Below, one piece after another: positions 36,932-45,245 of a DNA stretch of 57,002 nucleotides. This stretch comes from Prevotella sp. (GTDB taxonomy: Bacteria > Bacteroidota > Bacteroidia > Bacteroidales > Bacteroidaceae), in contig JAFUFD010000085.1 in NCBI GenBank assembly GCA_017470055.1, forward strand, positions 1 to 57,002, written 5' to 3'. Numbering within the stretch: the stretch's first letter is position 1; each line of letters starts with the position of its first letter. Position numbers and translations under genes: made by a program. Under the pieces are notes generated by a model. The model did not search any database, was not told the DNA's origin, and saw nothing but the letters and a program-made list of their open reading frames with translations.

Positions 36932-38338
36932 TTACCAGTTATCTGTTCGGAAGGAAGAGACGGGGAGACCGTCGTGCATCAGATCCCCATCCGCCCAGTC
37001 CTTGAAGGCATAGCGTACGGCGACAGGTTGCTGGACAGCATCACAAGTGATATAGACACGATTACGGGACACCCACACCTTGGTGGCGGGGTGGAACACT
37101 CTGTCTGAGCCTGCCACCTCGAAGTTGTTGGAGGTGGTGCCATGCTCGAAATAGACCCATTCCTTGGAGCGGTCGAAGGCTACGACAGCGGTATCGTTCT
37201 GGAAGGTCACCTCCTTATAAGACGCAAACTCAGGAAGTCCCTTCACGTCATAGGTGTTGGCAAGGGCGAGCAGGGCAAGTCGCTCACCAGCCTGACGTTT
37301 CTTGCGGGGGTGGATGCCATACTCCAGACCTGCATCCATCAATACAGCCATGCGAGCATTGGGAATCATCGTCTCAGCCTTTGCCTGTTGTTCCCGCAGG
37401 TACTGGCTGTCTTTCCAGTCTATCAGGGAATAGTCGTAAGGGGCTATCTGACAGTAATAGAAAGGGAAGTCGCCTTGTTTCCACTCACTGCGCCAACCCT
37501 CTACCATCGTCTTGAGGAGGGGAGCATAGTAGTCGTAGCGGGGTACGTTATCCTCTCCCTGATACCAGATGGCACCACGCATCGTATATCCAATAAGGGG
37601 ATGCAATTGCCCGTTATAGAGGGCGGTAGGACAACGTTGCTCTAACTTCTTGACATCCGCCTCCGTGATAGTTTGTTGTACTTTCGGGAAGGCACGCAAC
37701 CAGTCTGCTTTCATCCATGCCTCACAGGCAGAACCGCCCCATGCAGTGACGATAAGTCCTACGGGTACATCCATGGTGGATCGTAAAGCACGTCCGAAAT
37801 AGTAGGCGGTAGCCGAGAAATCACGGACACTCGCACTGTTAGCCTCGTTCCATTGTCCTGTCACGTCATATTCCGGGGTCAGGGATACGTGTCGTTTAAC
37901 GGTAAACAGCCGCAACTGGGAGTCCTTGCAACGTAGCAGTTCCTCCGTCGTTCCCTCGACGGGTTGCTGCTTGAATCCCTTCATCTGCATCTCCATATTC
38001 GACTGTCCGGAGCAGATCCATACCTCACCGATGAGGATATTATGCAGGGTGAACGACTTGCCGTCATTGAAAGTGATCTCATACGGTCCACCTGCCTTCG
38101 GTGTCTGTACCTTCACCTCAAACCGCCCGTTCTGGTCAGCCTTTACCTGATAACTCCTCTGATTCCATGAGGTTGTGATTTTCACCGTCTTACCTTTATC
38201 GGCTGTTCCCCAAAGGTTACACTCGGTTTGCTGCTGCAACACCATATTGTCGCTAAAGAAACGAGGGAGTCTTACCTCCGCAAAGGAGGTGCTGAGCGAT
38301 AATAAACACGTGATCAAAAAGAATGTGATGCGTCTCAT
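36932..38338 (-). CDS. Sialate O-acetylesterase-like (SASA/CE20-type) esterase
   Basis: 468 residues with a signal peptide (1-20). The family start LPRFFSDNMVLQQQTECNLWG is followed by an Ig-like insert, then the SGNH-type catalytic domain with nucleophile Ser in VWICSGQSNMEMQ (about 112), GGSACEAW, and GAIWYQGEDN (about 259-268). These enzymes remove O-acetyl groups from sugars. RG-II carries acetyl on aceric acid and methyl-fucose of chain B, which fits an operon with GH106 and GH78. The start is 1 base after the GH106 stop, so coupled translation is likely. Confidence 0.85.
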   Translation of the reverse strand: MRRITFFLITCLLSLSTSFAEVRLPRFFSDNMVLQQQTECNLWGTADKGKTVKITTSWNQRSYQVKADQNGRFEVKVQTPKAGGPYEITFNDGKSFTLHNILIGEVWICSGQSNMEMQMKGFKQQPVEGTTEELLRCKDSQLRLFTVKRHVSLTPEYDVTGQWNEANSASVRDFSATAYYFGRALRSTMDVPVGLIVTAWGGSACEAWMKADWLRAFPKVQQTITEADVKKLEQRCPTALYNGQLHPLIGYTMRGAIWYQGEDNVPRYDYYAPLLKTMVEGWRSEWKQGDFPFYYCQIAPYDYSLIDWKDSQYLREQQAKAETMIPNARMAVLMDAGLEYGIHPRKKRQAGERLALLALANTYDVKGLPEFASYKEVTFQNDTAVVAFDRSKEWVYFEHGTTSNNFEVAGSDRVFHPATKVWVSRNRVYITCDAVQQPVAVRYAFKDWADGDLMHDGLPVSSFRTDNW

Positions 38339-38339
38339 A

Positions 38340-41300
38340 TTATGGTTCTATTTTTAATTCAGGTTGTGCTAACAGACCGGCAGGCAATAGATGGTCACCT
38401 TTCGTGCGGTATTTGGCATTGGTCCAGATTCCCTCATAGGGTGCCTTTCCTTGGTCCATACCACGCAGGGCGTTGTGCCAGGTGTTGACGATCTCTATCT
38501 CCAAGGTATTCTTGCCTTTCTTCAAAGCCTTTGTCACCTCCACCTCGTAAGGCGCTGTCCAAGCAATACCGCAGTCGATGCCGTTTACCCATACATGGGC
38601 GATGTCCCTGATATCGGGGAATACCAGCCATGTACGCCCTTTAGACAGTCTCTTCTGCTTGAAAGTCGTGGTATACAAAGCATGTCCACTGAAATAGCGG
38701 ATCCGGTCGTCAGTATGCTTACTCCAGTCAAAGAGTTGCTGGTTGTCGAGGGTGATATTACTTTCTTTGAAAGTGATACGATAGGGAGTAGTGATTATTC
38801 CCACGCTGGGAATGTTTTTTCCCACGTTGGGAATATTTTTTTCCCACGTTGGGAATATTTTTTTCCCACATTGGGAATGTTTTTTCCCCACGTTGGGAAT
38901 AAATACGGAGCCATAAGCAGGCATCGTGAAGGTTACTTTCGTCCTACCGTTCTCCTTCGTATAAGCAACTTTATTCCACTCATCCGTAACGGGGTTATAG
39001 ACAGCAGGAATATGTCCTGTACAGCGGAAAGACGCTGTTATCTGACGCTCCTTGTCCTCTTGATTAGCGAGGAAATAGATGTCTTGGTCGTCAGTGACTC
39101 GATGGGTATAGGCGATTCCCTCTGGCAGGATGACATCAGGCTCCACCCCCTCAAGGGTCTCTGCCTGGTACGGTTTGTCGATAATCAGGACACCTTGTTG
39201 GCGTAATTGTGCTATTCGCTCTTGTGCCTCTTTGGAAATCAGACAGCCCTGCGGGATGACCAATGCCTTGTAGTTGAAAGACCGTGTCAGCAGTGCATCC
39301 TTATTCATGGAGTCATACTGGTAACCATGCAACGGATTAATCCAGTCTTTCAGATCAAGGATTCCTGCGGAATGGCGTACACCCACAGGACTTTCCTCCA
39401 TCGGCTGTCCAACATTGGCAAGTCGTTTTTGTTCGGAGGCGACACGCTCTGGACCGAAAAGTCCTGGCAGCATTGGCACGAGTCGGTCTGGTGTCTGTGC
39501 TCGGGAGGGCATTTCCTCCCCCGTATAGACAGCAATGTCGACGACAGGCTTACCTTTTTGCAGCATGGTCTGACAACGGGTGACATAATCAACAAATGCC
39601 TTTGCCTCTGGGAACCATGTCTGGTCACGCTGGAAGAATAGTCCGATGCCGTCGAGTGTCATACCAGGTTTTCGGTCGAGCCACGGGTTATGGGTGTTGA
39701 CATGGAAGAAAAGACGGTTCATACCCAGACAGAAGTTACGGTCGAGTAGGGGTTTGATGCTTGCTGGTGTCTCATCCCATACCCCACGAACCTCGGTAAA
39801 ACCCTCTGCTTGGATGACGTTCTTGCCATAGACATGTCCGCCATGAATGGCATCAAGCATATCATTGGGCTTGTCATGGGTAGGGGAATTCAACCAGAAC
39901 TCGCCCATTGGCAGGTCGACATACTTATAATGCTCCATACCGTCAGAGACCATGGTCGGGGCGACACTCTCAGAGGAAAGTTGTATTCCGTATTCCTTAG
40001 CCCGTAATGCAAGGGTTGTGAAGAACACCTCGTTAATCAGTTCGTTGATAGTGATGCGGATATCCCGTAACACCTGCTCTGCATGGTCCATCGGGATACC
40101 GGCATAGACGGGCAGGTAAGGAAGCAGGTCGTAGCCCCTTCGCTGCTGAAACTCATGGGCGAAAGTCTTGGACCAGTTCTGGGAACCACACTCCCAACTG
40201 TCGACATGCATATACTTAACGACGTTGGCATGCGGACGTCTCATGAAACGGTCAAACCACCCGTCAATCTGTTTGTTGACGGCACTGACGGAGAACTTGT
40301 CACATTCCAGTCCTTTTCCTCCGCCAGCCGTAGCATTGGTATGTCCTGTGGAGGTGTGTCCGAAACGGATGATACGCCAAAGACCTGTAGGAAGGACGGT
40401 CTGGGGAGTGACTTTAATAACCTTGGGAAGTGGTGATGTAGTCTGATAGGTAGCGGCTATTCTCCAGACAGAACCGTTCTTGGACTCATATTGGTCGATA
40501 CGTGGTTCTGCGGAGAGACGGAGATCCTTGATCTTCAGTACAGGCGACCATTTGGCGGCGTCAAGGTCCTCACTGCCTGGCTCTGTCCCTTCTGGGGTCC
40601 AATAGAAACGGAAATACCTTGCCGTGGTCTCAGGCAAGGAGTAGGTATAGTCTTGATCTGTGTTCTGCCAGCCCTGACGGGGAGGTGTCAACTGGCGGAT
40701 ATCATGGAAGGTGAGTCCGTCATCACTTGCCTGTACGAGCAGTCGCTGTGCCTGTACATTATTCCCACTGGGTATGATCTCCACACTTCTGACCGTCTGT
40801 GGCTGCTCATAGGAGACTTGGATATATCCTGCTTCTTTGGAGCGGAACGTCCCTTTCTCATCCCGTATGATAGTACCGGAAAACTGAGCGGCAGGTAATG
40901 GCTGCTCTGCCTGAATGGCGAAAGTGGCGATATCCTCGTAATATTCCTCATAGCCAATAACGGCACGAGGCACAGGTATCGTTGTCCCCTGACGGGTGAT
41001 GGTGACAAGGGTGTCGCTCCACACCACTTTCTGCATCGACTCTGCCGGGGTAATCCAAGGACCGCCAGCCAGTGCGAACCCGTCGCAGATATGAATACCC
41101 ATCTCCAAACCAAGGGAATCGGACTGTTGCATGGCATAGTCTATCATCTTCCAGAACGCTGGGGTGAGTTGCTGCGCCCTTCCTTGGTATTCGGGTCTTT
41201 CCTGTGTTCCACGGATAGGCATCAGGTAACAGCCGCCTAATCCTACGTCTTTCATCGCCTGCAAGTCTGCATGGATACCTTGCTCTGAAACGGCACCGTA

Positions 41301-41396
41301 CATCCAGTACCAGAATGTCCAGGGCTTGGTGGTGTCCCCCCCTTGCGCTGACAGCGCAAGGCACAGGACAACAGCAGAGAGAATTATCTTTTTCAT
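38340..41396 (-). CDS. GH106 alpha-L-rhamnosidase
   Basis: 1018 residues with a signal peptide (1-19). The GH106 barrel begins TKPWTFWYWMYGAVSEQGIHADLQAMKDVGLGGCYLMP. Other landmarks are DGFALAGGPW, HVDSWECGSQNW, the region QLSSESVAPTMVSDG, and a C-terminal carbohydrate-binding beta-sandwich (DIAHVWVNGIDCGIAW). B. thetaiotaomicron BT0986 and BT1001, the RG-II GH106 enzymes, remove terminal L-rhamnose. Between the two late domains (about residues 833-866) there is a 34-residue low-complexity insert encoded by five imperfect 21-22 bp palindromic repeats (38798-38899). It overlaps the GH2 gene by 4 bases and is followed by the acetylesterase. Confidence 0.85.
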   Translation of the reverse strand: MKKIILSAVVLCLALSAQGGDTTKPWTFWYWMYGAVSEQGIHADLQAMKDVGLGGCYLMPIRGTQERPEYQGRAQQLTPAFWKMIDYAMQQSDSLGLEMGIHICDGFALAGGPWITPAESMQKVVWSDTLVTITRQGTTIPVPRAVIGYEEYYEDIATFAIQAEQPLPAAQFSGTIIRDEKGTFRSKEAGYIQVSYEQPQTVRSVEIIPSGNNVQAQRLLVQASDDGLTFHDIRQLTPPRQGWQNTDQDYTYSLPETTARYFRFYWTPEGTEPGSEDLDAAKWSPVLKIKDLRLSAEPRIDQYESKNGSVWRIAATYQTTSPLPKVIKVTPQTVLPTGLWRIIRFGHTSTGHTNATAGGGKGLECDKFSVSAVNKQIDGWFDRFMRRPHANVVKYMHVDSWECGSQNWSKTFAHEFQQRRGYDLLPYLPVYAGIPMDHAEQVLRDIRITINELINEVFFTTLALRAKEYGIQLSSESVAPTMVSDGMEHYKYVDLPMGEFWLNSPTHDKPNDMLDAIHGGHVYGKNVIQAEGFTEVRGVWDETPASIKPLLDRNFCLGMNRLFFHVNTHNPWLDRKPGMTLDGIGLFFQRDQTWFPEAKAFVDYVTRCQTMLQKGKPVVDIAVYTGEEMPSRAQTPDRLVPMLPGLFGPERVASEQKRLANVGQPMEESPVGVRHSAGILDLKDWINPLHGYQYDSMNKDALLTRSFNYKALVIPQGCLISKEAQERIAQLRQQGVLIIDKPYQAETLEGVEPDVILPEGIAYTHRVTDDQDIYFLANQEDKERQITASFRCTGHIPAVYNPVTDEWNKVAYTKENGRTKVTFTMPAYGSVFIPNVGKKHSQCGKKIFPTWEKNIPNVGKNIPSVGIITTPYRITFKESNITLDNQQLFDWSKHTDDRIRYFSGHALYTTTFKQKRLSKGRTWLVFPDIRDIAHVWVNGIDCGIAWTAPYEVEVTKALKKGKNTLEIEIVNTWHNALRGMDQGKAPYEGIWTNAKYRTKGDHLLPAGLLAQPELKIEP
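38798..38899. repeat. Five palindromic repeats inside the GH106 coding region
   Basis: The 15-base unit TTCCCACGTTGGGAA (six-base arms TTCCCA/TGGGAA) occurs at 38798, 38819, 38841 and 38863, and with one extra C at 38884. Spacers are runs of T. Repeat steps are 21, 22, 22 and 21 bases, total 102 bases, so the reading frame survives although single units change it. Confidence 0.9.
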
Positions 41397-44203
41397 TCGA
41401 ACCTTAGGATTGTATTGATGGTACCTTTTCCTTTACTCCAATAAGGCTGTGCGGAAGGACCGTTCAGGTCGGTGGTGTTCACCTTGTTACGCACGGCAGG
41501 GATTGCCTTGAAGAAGGCAATGTCCGTCTCGGGAAGGGTATAGAGAAGGTGGTCACGACCGTCACGAGGGGTATAGATGCCGACATAGTCGGAGGGGTTG
41601 ATGATGCCAATCTTACCCTCTGTTGTCTCTATTTGCATCCAATCAACATCAGTAAAATAGCCTTTGAACTCAGGATACTCAAAAGACTCACCGGGGATGG
41701 GGTCGTTATAAGCGGTTTGCCAATAACCGTATTGGGGACCTTCCAGACGGTTCTGCCATACACGGTAAGGACCACGTCCTACCCATTGCTTGCTTTTGAC
41801 GTTGCTCTCTGGATAGTCGAAGGCAATGCCTAAGAGGTCTACCACACCATTGAAGTAATAGTCGGCATGCAAGGCGACCTCGCCATTGCTGTTGAATGCC
41901 CATGTAACGGTATTCAGAGAACCGTGCTGGTAGTGAGCCGTCAACACACCGTCCTTGAAGTCAAAGCCGCAGAAAGCACCCATGTCGGCGTACTCCGTAT
42001 AGTCGGTCTTTTTCTGGAAAGCCTCCTTGTCATCATGGTTATAGAAACCGTCTTGTGAACGGTCAGAGCGCTTGGCGGCTACAAAACGGGGACCGTTGTT
42101 CAATGAAATGGTCTTTCCACCAACAGAAACAGATTTTAGGTGACCGTCTTTCTTCGAGAAAGTATAGGTCTTGCCAACAGCCTTGACCGACAACTCATCA
42201 GCGGTCTCTGTCTGGGTGCAGTCAGTACCGGCACCATCACTTACGATAATTGCATCGGACTTGAACGACCATGTATATACTTCCTCGCCTTTCGGATTGG
42301 TGGCTGTTATTTGCAGTACGTCACCGGAACCTTTAGGCTTGTCAATCGTGGTAGAGGCAAACGGCTCCACACTACCCATATTCAGGGTTCCTTGGCTGAC
42401 GGTCTTTACAGTCGACTGACCAAAGGTAGGCATTTTCAGGTATTGATAACTGAACAGACACTCTTTTAGGTTGGTGAAGTTATAGCAATTGCTAATCTCT
42501 AACTTCTCATCTCTCATCTTTACCTGTATCGGGCTCCATATCTCGCGAATGGTATAGAACGAGCCTTCCTTCTCCATATGTGGTCCAACGATACCGTCAG
42601 AGCCGAAGTTACCCATACAGTCCACGATGTTATTCATATCGGTACGTACCACACCCTGGTCCATCAAGTCCCAGAGGAAACCACCGGCACAACGGGGATT
42701 CGACATCATCAACTCCCAATAGTCCTTCAGACCGGCACCATGTCCTCCGTCATACAGACCATGCAGGAACTCGGTAGGCATGAAAATCTCCTTTTGGCGC
42801 ATATACTCAGCCGTCTCTCCCCATGAGCGGTAATGCTTGGTCTCAAACCCGTTGCGGTTTGCCCAAGGATAGAGAACCACACGTTGCTGAGGGTCGAACT
42901 TCCCAAAGAAAGGCTCTAACTCATAGTTGAAGCCTCCTTCGTTACCATTGCTCCAGAAGATAATGCTGGGGTGGTTGACATCACGGGTCACCATCTCCTC
43001 TACCAACTGGGAGCCAATGATGGTCTCATGTGCCCAATGCCAACCAGGCAGTTCACACTCCACATAAAGACCTAACGAGTCGCAGGCATCCAAGAACTCT
43101 GGGTCAGCAGGGTAGTGGGAGAGGCGTACGGCATTCATGTTCATCGACTTGATGAGTTTGACATCCTCGATATTCTTAGCCTTAGAAAGGGTACGACCAG
43201 TCTCGGGGCGGAAGGAATGGCGGTTGGCACCCTTCACGATGACTTTCTTGCCGTTGATAAAGAGACCATCCTCCTTGTCGCCAGCATATTGATGCCGATA
43301 CTCGATGGTACGGAACCCGAACTTCTGACGTTCGATATGGAGCGTCTTGCCTTGTTTGTCTTTTAAGGTAAAGATAGCCGTATAGAGGTTAGGTTGTTCC
43401 GCATTCCACGTCTTGATACCCTTGGCACTGAAGTCTACCTTCGTCTGGTCGCTGGTAATCGTGAAGGCAGGACTTTGCGCCACTTTTGTCCCCTTTGCGT
43501 CGACAATGTCGACGCATACAGAACTACCTGCAACAGCACGATTTAAAAAGACATCCGCCATAAACCGTCCATCGCCCTTGGCGTCAATGGCAACACGTTG
43601 GATATTCTGTGAAGGCTTCGAGATGATAAACACAGGACGCCAGATACCACCGAAATTCCAATAGTCGGCACGGCGTTCTGCGAGATTGACCTGTGGCACT
43701 GTGCTCTCTTTCAGCACCTCCACCTCCAGACGGTTCTTCTTTGCTCCGAAGAAGACACGGTCTGATACGTCAATGGTGTGACGGGTATAGCCTCCTTGAT
43801 AGGTGCCATTGCCTGCCTTGCGTCCGTTAATCTGTACTTGAATCTCCGTAAAGGCAGCCTCAAAGACGAGCAGAATCTGTCGCCCTGCCCATTCCTGCGG
43901 CAGGGTGAACTCATGTTTATACAAGCCTCTCTCGTCGGCAATACCCTCAGGAGTCGCTTTACCATAGAAACGCATTCCATATTGGTAGGTGCCGAATCCC
44001 TGGAGTTCCCAACAGGAGGGCACACCTATCTTCGTCCATATACCACTGTTTCGTCCATCGGTGCATTTGAAGTCCCATTGCACCATGTCGTCACATCCTG
44101 TTCCACTCAGATACTGCCGATGAGTGTTTACGTCAGCAGATTGCGCTTTCATGCCCATTTGACATGCTGCCATGATGAGCATTGCTGTTATATGCTTTTT
44201 CAT
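41393..44203 (-). CDS. GH2 beta-galactosidase/beta-uronidase-type enzyme
   Basis: 936 residues counted from MKKHITAMLIMAACQMGMKAQ, the likelier start because it gives a clean signal peptide; an ATG nine bases upstream (44212) lies inside a 20-bp palindrome. GH2 plan: jelly roll, Ig-like domain, TIM barrel, then beta domains. Using numbering from the longer start, acid/base Glu425 is in WSNGNEGGF and nucleophile Glu481 in FMPTEFLHG. The 'ECELPGWHW' loop and the C-terminal Bgal-small-like region (QWVGRGPYRVWQNR) resemble large Bacteroidetes GH2s. First gene of the five-gene operon that ends with the methyltransferase fusion. The exact sugar removed is unknown. Confidence 0.8.
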   Translation of the reverse strand: MKKHITAMLIMAACQMGMKAQSADVNTHRQYLSGTGCDDMVQWDFKCTDGRNSGIWTKIGVPSCWELQGFGTYQYGMRFYGKATPEGIADERGLYKHEFTLPQEWAGRQILLVFEAAFTEIQVQINGRKAGNGTYQGGYTRHTIDVSDRVFFGAKKNRLEVEVLKESTVPQVNLAERRADYWNFGGIWRPVFIISKPSQNIQRVAIDAKGDGRFMADVFLNRAVAGSSVCVDIVDAKGTKVAQSPAFTITSDQTKVDFSAKGIKTWNAEQPNLYTAIFTLKDKQGKTLHIERQKFGFRTIEYRHQYAGDKEDGLFINGKKVIVKGANRHSFRPETGRTLSKAKNIEDVKLIKSMNMNAVRLSHYPADPEFLDACDSLGLYVECELPGWHWAHETIIGSQLVEEMVTRDVNHPSIIFWSNGNEGGFNYELEPFFGKFDPQQRVVLYPWANRNGFETKHYRSWGETAEYMRQKEIFMPTEFLHGLYDGGHGAGLKDYWELMMSNPRCAGGFLWDLMDQGVVRTDMNNIVDCMGNFGSDGIVGPHMEKEGSFYTIREIWSPIQVKMRDEKLEISNCYNFTNLKECLFSYQYLKMPTFGQSTVKTVSQGTLNMGSVEPFASTTIDKPKGSGDVLQITATNPKGEEVYTWSFKSDAIIVSDGAGTDCTQTETADELSVKAVGKTYTFSKKDGHLKSVSVGGKTISLNNGPRFVAAKRSDRSQDGFYNHDDKEAFQKKTDYTEYADMGAFCGFDFKDGVLTAHYQHGSLNTVTWAFNSNGEVALHADYYFNGVVDLLGIAFDYPESNVKSKQWVGRGPYRVWQNRLEGPQYGYWQTAYNDPIPGESFEYPEFKGYFTDVDWMQIETTEGKIGIINPSDYVGIYTPRDGRDHLLYTLPETDIAFFKAIPAVRNKVNTTDLNGPSAQPYWSKGKGTINTILRFE

Positions 44204-44208
44204 AAGAA

Positions 44209-44270
44209 TCATTATTTATAAATAATGACTCCATTCAATGGCTTTTGTAACCGCTCATCATTACAAAAGC
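44209..44270. promoter_or_regulatory. Divergent control region with two perfect palindromes
   Basis: TCATTATTTA (44209-44218) joined to TAAATAATGA (44219-44228) is a perfect 20-bp palindrome. GCTTTTGTAA (44241-44250), ten bases, and TTACAAAAGC (44261-44270) form a perfect 10-bp inverted repeat with one-helical-turn spacing, as expected for a dimeric repressor or activator. It lies between the GH2-to-methyltransferase operon and the aldolase/symporter operon. No clear TAnnTTTG box was found for either side. Confidence 0.55.
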
Positions 44271-44312
44271 GAGCATTCTTCGTCTTCATAGAAAAGTTAG
44301 TAAGAAAAGATT

Positions 44313-45245
44313 ATGATTAAAAGTTATCCCCTAAGCGGTATTATCCCGCCCCTTGTTACTCCACTGAAAGACAATGAGACACTTGATGTGGAGAGTCTTG
44401 AGAGATTGATAGAGCACCTGATAGCAGGTGGTGTTCATGGACTTTTTATCCTCGGTACAACTGGTGAGGAGCAGAGTCTTAGTTATGGCGTGCGTCAGCA
44501 GATGATTCGTGAGTCTGCACGTATCAACAAAGGTCGTCTGCCTCTGTTGGTCTGCGTGACAGACACCAGTATCGTGGAGAGTATTAAACTTGCTAAGGTT
44601 GCCGCAGAGTGTGGTGCCGATGGTGTTGTCTCTGCTCCCCCCTATTACTTTGCCACAGGTCAACCAGAACTTGCCCAGTTCTATGAGGAGTTAGTGCCCC
44701 AGTTGCCATTGCCTGTGTTCCTGTATAACATGCCCAGTCATGTAAAGGTTAGTTTCGCCCCGGATACCGTTCGTCGTATTGCCCGGAATCCTCAGGTGAT
44801 TGGATTTAAGGACTCTTCTGCCAATGCGGTTTATTTCCAGTCTGTGATGTATAAGATGAAGGAGCGTCCAGACTTTGCCATGCTCGTAGGTCCTGAGGAG
44901 ATAACAGGTGAGTGCGTGCTGCTGGGTGGTCATGGTGGTATCAACGGTGGTGCCAATATGTTCCCTGAACTATATGTGGCAATGTATGAGGCAGCATGTA
45001 ATCGTGATATCCAGAGAGTATTGGAGTTGCAGCAGTATATCATGCAGATATCCACCTCTATCTATACAGTCGGCAAGCACGGCTCCAGTTACCTGAAAGG
45101 ACTGAAGTGTGCCCTATCGCTGTTGGGTATCATCAATGATGATTTCGTAGCCTCTCCCTTCTATAAGTTTGAGGAGCCTGAACGGGAGAAGATTCGTCAG
45201 GCACTGGCAGCACTACCTATCAAAGACGGCAAACTATGCATCTGA
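44313..45245 (+). CDS. DapA/NanA-family aldolase (probable 3-deoxy-2-ulosonate aldolase)
   Basis: 310 residues, cytoplasmic TIM barrel. It has the GTTGE loop (49-52), Tyr138 in LYNMPSH and Schiff-base Lys166 in GFKDSSAN, the family's full catalytic set. Family members include dihydrodipicolinate synthase, N-acetylneuraminate lyase and keto-deoxy-sugar aldolases. Coupling to a solute symporter and location among RG-II enzymes argue against lysine synthesis. RG-II yields two 3-deoxy-2-ulosonic acids, Kdo (chain C) and DHA (chain D); cleavage to pyruvate plus an aldose or aldonate is the proposed role. The next gene starts 10 bases before this one ends. Confidence 0.8.
   Translation: MIKSYPLSGIIPPLVTPLKDNETLDVESLERLIEHLIAGGVHGLFILGTTGEEQSLSYGVRQQMIRESARINKGRLPLLVCVTDTSIVESIKLAKVAAECGADGVVSAPPYYFATGQPELAQFYEELVPQLPLPVFLYNMPSHVKVSFAPDTVRRIARNPQVIGFKDSSANAVYFQSVMYKMKERPDFAMLVGPEEITGECVLLGGHGGINGGANMFPELYVAMYEAACNRDIQRVLELQQYIMQISTSIYTVGKHGSSYLKGLKCALSLLGIINDDFVASPFYKFEEPEREKIRQALAALPIKDGKLCI

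Noticed and set aside
38798-38899. CRISPR-like repeat array
   Set aside because: Units are 15 bases with 6-7 base T-rich spacers, lie inside a coding region and have no spacer diversity.
44313-45245. Lysine-pathway dapA
   Set aside because: Co-translation with a sodium symporter and location in an RG-II locus fit an imported sugar-acid substrate better.
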